Below, one piece after another: positions 6,984 to 10,311 of a DNA stretch of 10,311 nucleotides. The notes beneath the pieces were generated by a model. It searched no databases, was not told the DNA's origin, and was given only the letters and a program-made list of their open reading frames with translations. The stretch lies in contig JBKDNL010000234.1 of the NCBI GenBank assembly GCA_046343415.1, positions 1 through 10,311 on the forward strand. Reading direction: 5' to 3'. The position numbers and the translations under genes are program-made. Origin of the DNA: JALHMQ01 sp020248785. Lineage in GTDB: Bacteria; Pseudomonadota; Gammaproteobacteria; Burkholderiales; Burkholderiaceae_F. The first letter of the stretch is position 1. The number at the start of each line of letters is the position of its first letter.

Positions 6984-7769
6984 CTAGCAGGACATCCTCT
7001 CGCGACCCCCGCGGCACAGGCACTGCCGCCGGAACGGGGATGCCCAGCTGCCCCTCCCGGCTGGCGTGCAGCACATCGCGCAGCAGCTCGTGCAATCGCT
7101 TGGCCGCGGGCCGCTCGGGCGCAGCGCACAGGTTGCGCCAAGCCGCCCGGCGACCCGCTGGCGCGCACTTCGGGGGTCAGCCTTGGCCGCCGCGGCGGGG
7201 CGCGCGGTGCTCGCCTGGGCATTCAGCGCGTCAACCAGCGCCGCTGGATCAACCGGCTTGACCGGATGCAGGTGGAAGCCGGCCTCGCGGCTGCGGCGCC
7301 GGTCTTCCTCCTGGCCCCAGCCGGTCATCGCGACGATACGCAGCGCCGCGCCATGGCGAGCGCGCAGCCGTTGGCACACCTCGTAGCCGTTCATCTGCGG
7401 CAGGCCGATGTCGAGCAGCACCACGTCGGGCGCGAGCGCCTCGGCGAGCTGAAGCGCGCGCGGGCCGTCGAACGCAGTGTCCACAATGCAGCCCAGCATG
7501 CGGAGCAACTCGGCGAGCGCGCTGGCCGCGTCGATGCTGCCACCCTGCAACTCGACCAACCGGCGCGACAACCACAGACCGATGCCGAGGCCGCCCCCGG
7601 CGCGGTCGAGAGCAGGCGCGGCCTGCGCGAACATCCCGAACACGCGCGGCAGTTCATCCGGTGCGACACCGATGCCGCGGTCCTCGACCTGCAGTTTCAG
7701 GGCGCCCTCCTCAAGCCGTCCGCGCAGGATGACGCGCTGACCGGGCGCGCTGTAGTAGCACGCAAGCTC
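6984..7769 (-). pseudogene. Truncated hybrid sensor kinase/response regulator remnant with internal deletion
   Basis: The frame holds the second half of a histidine-kinase ATPase domain and most of a receiver domain, fused without the usual joint. Visible are SAPGQRV (after a damaged N-box reading ELACYYS), the G1 box VEDRGIGVAP, the F box VFGMFAQ and the G2 box GGGLGIGLWLSRRLVELQGG. At about 7525-7540 GGSIDA runs straight into ALAELLRMLGC, so the end of the ATPase fold and the receiver's first strand with its acidic pair are missing. The receiver keeps its phosphoacceptor Asp (LLDIGLPQMNG, codon 7410-7412), Thr (MTGWG) and Lys (HPVKPVD). The sensor, dimerisation domain, phosphorylatable His and N-box Asn are absent. 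The frame stays open upstream to 8015, but those residues are not kinase-like, so I start the remnant at the first recognisable codon. The tail after about 7220 is also unrecognisable. Signal transduction is very unlikely. Confidence 0.85.
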
Positions 7770-7983
7770 GCTGCGGGCTGCTGACAGAGCGTCGGCGCGC
7801 GAGACAGATGCGGGACACTGGTGCGGCGCTCGGCCCCCGCCCCCACCCACACGACGCGTGCCACTGACGCTGCCCGCAGAGAACGAAACCCCCGCGCGCG
7901 CAGCCCAATCAGGGCCGCGCCAGGCCACACAACGCCAACCGCTGCTAACCTTGGCGTGCCCCCAACGACCACGACGCACGGGC

Positions 7984-8391
7984 ATGACATCGACCTGGCC
8001 CCCGCACATCGTCATTCACACTCTGGCCGCGCTTGCCGCGCTCCTGCTCGGCATCGTCCAGTTGGCGGCGCCGAAGGGCACCCTCAACCATCGCGCGATC
8101 GGCTGGCTGTGGATCTGGGCGATGCTGATCGTGGCCGTGACCTCACTGACGATCCGCGAAACCGGGCTGCCGAACATCGGCGGCTTCAGCTTCATCCACG
8201 CATTGACCGTGCTCACGCTCGTGACGCTGCCGCTCATCATCGGTCATGCGCGCGCCAAGAACATCCGAGCGCATCGAAGGGCCGCGTTGAGCCTGTTCTT
8301 CGGCGCGCTGGTCATCGCGGGTCTGTTCACCCTGCTGCCTGGCCGCCGGCTGGGGCAGCTCCCGTGGTCTTCCCTTGGGTTGGTGGGCTGA
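7984..8391 (+). CDS. DUF2306 family small membrane protein
   Basis: A 135-residue inner-membrane protein with four predicted helices at about residues 8-28, 42-60, 75-96 and 107-124. Family hallmarks are the first helix IHTLAALAALLLG, then the loop PKGTLNHRAIGW, IRETG and FSFIHALTVLTL, and the basic loop with RAHRRA before the last helix, ending GLFTLLPGR. The histidines next to helices (H9, NHR and IHAL) are conserved in the family and could bind metal or haem, but no function is established for DUF2306. ATG at 7984 is preferred over one at 7858 in the same frame, because the 42 residues between are low-complexity and not family-like and the DUF begins right after 7984. No clear ribosome-binding site is seen. 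The upstream 200 bp is G/C-rich with no identified gene. Confidence 0.85.
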   Translation: MTSTWPPHIVIHTLAALAALLLGIVQLAAPKGTLNHRAIGWLWIWAMLIVAVTSLTIRETGLPNIGGFSFIHALTVLTLVTLPLIIGHARAKNIRAHRRAALSLFFGALVIAGLFTLLPGRRLGQLPWSSLGLVG

Positions 8392-8499
8392 AAGCGGCCG
8401 GCGTTGCAGCCGCAGTTGATTTAGATGAAGGCAGGCGCGCGCGCCTGAATGCGAGCATGCTGGCCGGCAACAGGCCCAACACGGGCGGGGAGAATGACG

Positions 8500-8748
8500 A
8501 TGGCACAGCAGGCGGCGGCGCCACGCAAGAGCGGCAACTACACCCTCATCGGCCTGGGCGTTGGCATTGTCCTGGCCATCGCGCTCAAGCTGCTCGGCAA
8601 CCCAGGCGGCTTCGGGTTCGGCTACGGGATCGCGGCCGGCGTGCTGGGTGGCGTGCTGCTCGATCCGGCCGAATCGCGCGTCAAGCGCATTGGCGCTGGC
8701 GTGCTGCTGATGGCAGTGACGCTCGCGTCGCTGCTGTTCGGGCGCTAG
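8500..8748 (+). CDS. Small hypothetical membrane protein, two TM segments
   Basis: I do not recognise a family. The 82-residue product begins MAQQAAAPRKSGNY, then a hydrophobic helix (about 15-32), a Gly-rich segment GGFGFGYGIAAGVLGGVLL (about 36-54) and a second hydrophobic stretch (about 64-80) ending in FGR. The charged linker DPAESRVKR separates the last two. ATG 8500 is favoured over ATG 8494 because GGGGAG at 8487-8492 sits 7 nt upstream of it, a good Shine-Dalgarno spacing. The 108 nt from the DUF2306 stop hold no other gene, so the two may share a transcript. The glycine spacing resembles helix-packing zippers; function unknown. Confidence 0.7.
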   Translation: MAQQAAAPRKSGNYTLIGLGVGIVLAIALKLLGNPGGFGFGYGIAAGVLGGVLLDPAESRVKRIGAGVLLMAVTLASLLFGR

Positions 8749-8812
8749 CCCGGGCAGATGAGCGGTACCTTCCGATGCACGCGCCCTCGGCGCCGCGCCG
8801 GCTGCCTGGCCT

Positions 8813-9733
8813 TCAGAAGCTCACCGCGAAGCCGAACGAGTAACCCTGCACATTGCCGCCGCGCACGGCGTGCGCCATCAGGCGGCTGCGGGTGACGATG
8901 ATGTGGTACTTGCTGGAGTCAAACTCCAAGCCAACGCCGAGCGAGAGCAGGCGCTCGAAGCCGAGCGCGTCGATCGACGTGAAGTAGTTGGAAAACGTGG
9001 ACTCCAGCACGTAGCGCAGCGGGCGCTCCATGACCACGAGGCCCGGCGGTGCGCGCCAGCGCGCCCAGACATTGAGGTTGCGGGCGTTGCAGTTGCCCTC
9101 GACCAGTTCGGCGGAGCCAAAGCTGCGCAGTTGGATGTCGTTGTAGCGCGCCTCCAGGTCGATCTCATAGTCCGGGCGGACGAGCTCGTAATCGAGCATC
9201 AACGAGCCGCCCGGGCCGCGCGTCTTCAGCTCGCCGCCGTCGATGAACGCCAGACCCTGCTCCGACTTCCATTCGATCAGCCGGGCTAGCACCGCCACAT
9301 CGCTCGCCACGCGCCACAACGAGAAGCTCACGATCGGCCGCAGCACCAGGTCGCGGGCGATGTTGGAGTCCCAGCCGATGCCACCGGTCGCGTTGGCCGA
9401 GTTCCACCTGAGCGGCGCCTCGCGCTGCTCGGTGCCGTCGCTGGCGATGCAGGTCGGATCGAACCGGCTATAGGCCGCGATGCCCTCCAAGTAAAGCGGC
9501 ACCCGCTTGCTGATCGTGAATCCGCCGCCGAACTGGGTCACCGAGTAACCCGGGTTGCCGCTCGTGCCGCTGTCGATCGACAGCGATGATGTGGTCACGT
9601 CCGGCGTCAGCGAGTACTGCATCAAGGCCAGAACGCCGTTGGCCGCACGCTTGAGCCTGGCGCCGTCGAGCGCGAAGCCCGCCCCTGCCTGGCCGAGAGC
9701 CGCGAGCGAGGCCAGAGAGAGCAGTGCCGCCAT
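8813..9733 (-). CDS. Autotransporter-like outer-membrane beta-barrel protein
   Basis: A 306-residue exported protein. The start MAALLSLASLAALGQAGAGFA looks like a signal peptide, though its n-region lacks the usual Lys/Arg. The body alternates polar and hydrophobic residues in many short strands: for example FGGGFTISKRVPLYLEGIAAYSRF then RWNSANATGGIGWDS then LVLRPIVSFSLW, and ends YSFGFAVSF with a C-terminal Phe, the recognition signal for beta-barrel assembly. The pattern fits the 'solitary' autotransporter beta-barrel family (Pfam Omp_AT type), without a passenger domain; this name is from memory of the family pattern. Two cysteines (in PTCIAS and EGNCNAR) could pair in an extracellular loop. 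ATG 9733 is chosen because the residues encoded upstream are not signal-like. A run of nine C on the coding strand lies 20-28 nt upstream of the start. It is monocistronic, convergent with the small membrane gene. Confidence 0.75.
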   Translation of the reverse strand: MAALLSLASLAALGQAGAGFALDGARLKRAANGVLALMQYSLTPDVTTSSLSIDSGTSGNPGYSVTQFGGGFTISKRVPLYLEGIAAYSRFDPTCIASDGTEQREAPLRWNSANATGGIGWDSNIARDLVLRPIVSFSLWRVASDVAVLARLIEWKSEQGLAFIDGGELKTRGPGGSLMLDYELVRPDYEIDLEARYNDIQLRSFGSAELVEGNCNARNLNVWARWRAPPGLVVMERPLRYVLESTFSNYFTSIDALGFERLLSLGVGLEFDSSKYHIIVTRSRLMAHAVRGGNVQGYSFGFAVSF

Positions 9734-9752
9734 GATCGCCGCACACCACGCT

Positions 9753-9761
9753 GGGGGGGGG
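9753..9761. repeat. Nine-base G homopolymer (C9 on the beta-barrel gene's coding strand)
   Basis: An uninterrupted G9 run stands 20-28 nt upstream of the predicted ATG of the outer-membrane gene, in its 5' leader. Tracts of this length can vary by slipped-strand mispairing and, near surface-protein genes, can modulate expression. Here it is outside the coding part if the start at 9733 is right, so any effect would be on promoter spacing or leader structure. Confidence 0.9.
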
Positions 9762-10174
9762 TGAAAGATCGGCCGAATTGACGGGCAGCAAACGAGAGGT
9801 TGAGCCAATGGAAAAGCGTAACGAGGTGCAGGCGACACACCTGCGGGACGTAACACGGAAGAAGAGCGGGATGCGGAAGCGGCTGTTCTTGCTGAGGGAA
9901 GCGCCACTGGATGGCGCCACAGGGCACATTGCCTTGCCCGCGCCACCAAGCAACGCGCAAGTTTGCTTCGCGGCCGTGCGAAAGCGAACAGGGGGAGTCA
10001 CAACCCGCCGCGCCGCCCGCGAGCCGCGCACGCTGCGGCAGCGTCGGGCGGGGAGCTCAACACAGCGGGCATGCATCACGCCGGGGCTTTGCCACGTGCC
10101 AACTGAAGTCCTCCAAAGAGCCACTTGGTCGATTCGGTCCCATCGCGGCGGGGCAACGGCGTCCACCTGCCTAA
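9762..10174. other. Intergenic stretch between the beta-barrel gene and the insertion sequence
   Basis: About 410 bp without a supported gene. A plus-strand frame of 135 codons (9778-10185) exists, but its product is an Arg/Thr-rich sequence with no domain-like pattern and it runs into the insertion-sequence end. A small inverted repeat, GCAGG-7 nt-CCTGC (9828-9844), is the only structure I see. The promoter of the outer-membrane gene should lie here, but I cannot pick out clear -35/-10 boxes. Confidence 0.5.
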
Positions 10175-10311
10175 CAGTCTGTTGAAATTCTCCGCTCGGA
10201 TTGGTCATCCGAAGGCAGGCGAAAGCGTTGATGTCGGACGGAGCAAAGGAACGAGGAACGACAGCGATGCGCGGAGCCGACGTGACGCAAGAAAGCTTGT
10301 TCACCACGCGG
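10175..10311 (+). mobile_element. Left end of an insertion sequence (IS4/IS5-superfamily type), truncated by window end
   Basis: The sequence from about 10175 (CAGTCTGTTGAAATTCTCCG) looks like the terminal inverted repeat of an insertion sequence: the GTCTGTTGAAA pattern is common at such ends. About 90 bp inside it a transposase reading frame begins. The exact boundary and target duplication cannot be fixed because the right end is outside the window. Confidence 0.7.
10267..10311 (+). CDS. Transposase, N-terminal 15 codons only (IS5-like DDE family)
   Basis: The visible peptide MRGADVTQESLFTTR matches the start I remember for DDE transposases of the IS4/IS5 superfamily, where MRG-x-D...ESLF(T) precedes a DFVPADHPLR-type segment. 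ATG 10267 is favoured by the GAGGAA stretch (10253-10258) 8 nt upstream; an in-frame ATG at 10231 would add twelve residues not typical of the family. The catalytic DDE residues lie beyond the window, so activity cannot be judged. Confidence 0.65.
   Translation, partial: MRGADVTQESLFTTR

Noticed and set aside
7770..8015. 5' extension of the kinase remnant to ATG 8015
   Set aside because: Residues are Gly/Arg/Trp-rich with no kinase features, and the stretch overlaps the start of the DUF2306 gene on the other strand.
9828..9844. Inverted repeat GCAGG-7 nt-CCTGC as an operator
   Set aside because: Five-base arms are expected by chance in GC-rich DNA; no promoter elements around it.
9778..10185. 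Plus-strand 135-codon frame before the insertion sequence
   Set aside because: No recognisable domain, Arg/Thr-rich, and it runs across the insertion-sequence boundary.

Overview
The window looks like a chromosomal segment of a GC-rich, Gram-negative proteobacterium. I infer a betaproteobacterium, probably in or near the Burkholderiales, from strong G/C preference at third codon positions, an outer-membrane beta-barrel protein, a lipobox-bearing peptidase and a PepSY-type membrane protein. No tRNA, rRNA or CRISPR array is visible.

Layout. (1) 2-1644 (+): the 3' end of a flavoprotein oxidoreductase followed 5 nt later by a 12-helix MFS transporter. I recall this pairing from arsenic-resistance clusters, so this may be the edge of a metalloid-resistance operon. 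(2) 1663-3865 (-): a prolyl-oligopeptidase-family (S9) lipoprotein split by a frameshift, with its catalytic triad intact. (3) 4025-5197 (+): a PepSY-TM membrane protein, divergent from the peptidase. (4) 5253-5638 (-): a decayed CueR-like MerR regulator with a nonsense codon in its DNA-binding domain and a lost C-terminal metal loop. (5) 5711-6185: a gene-free stretch with a short tandem repeat and a small palindrome. (6) 6186-6974 (-): an apparently intact 2-oxoglutarate/Fe(II) dioxygenase of the free-amino-acid-hydroxylase type, directly downstream of 6984-7769 (-), a truncated hybrid sensor kinase/response regulator with an internal in-frame deletion. (7) 7984-8391 and 8500-8748 (+): two small membrane proteins, the first of the DUF2306 family. 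(8) 8813-9733 (-): an autotransporter-like outer-membrane beta-barrel with a C9 tract just upstream of its start. (9) about 10175-10311 (+): the left end of an insertion sequence and the first codons of its transposase.

How the genes fit together. Only the flavoprotein/MFS pair looks like a functional operon. The rest is a patchwork of single genes in alternating orientation. Three of about eleven genes are broken (peptidase, MerR regulator, hybrid kinase) and an IS enters at the right edge, so this reads as a region under relaxed selection or rearrangement. Uncorrected sequence error could explain the peptidase frameshift but not the kinase deletion. I did not find a convincing new multi-gene system. 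The best leads are the orphan dioxygenase beside a wrecked sensor kinase, and the beta-barrel gene with its homopolymer.
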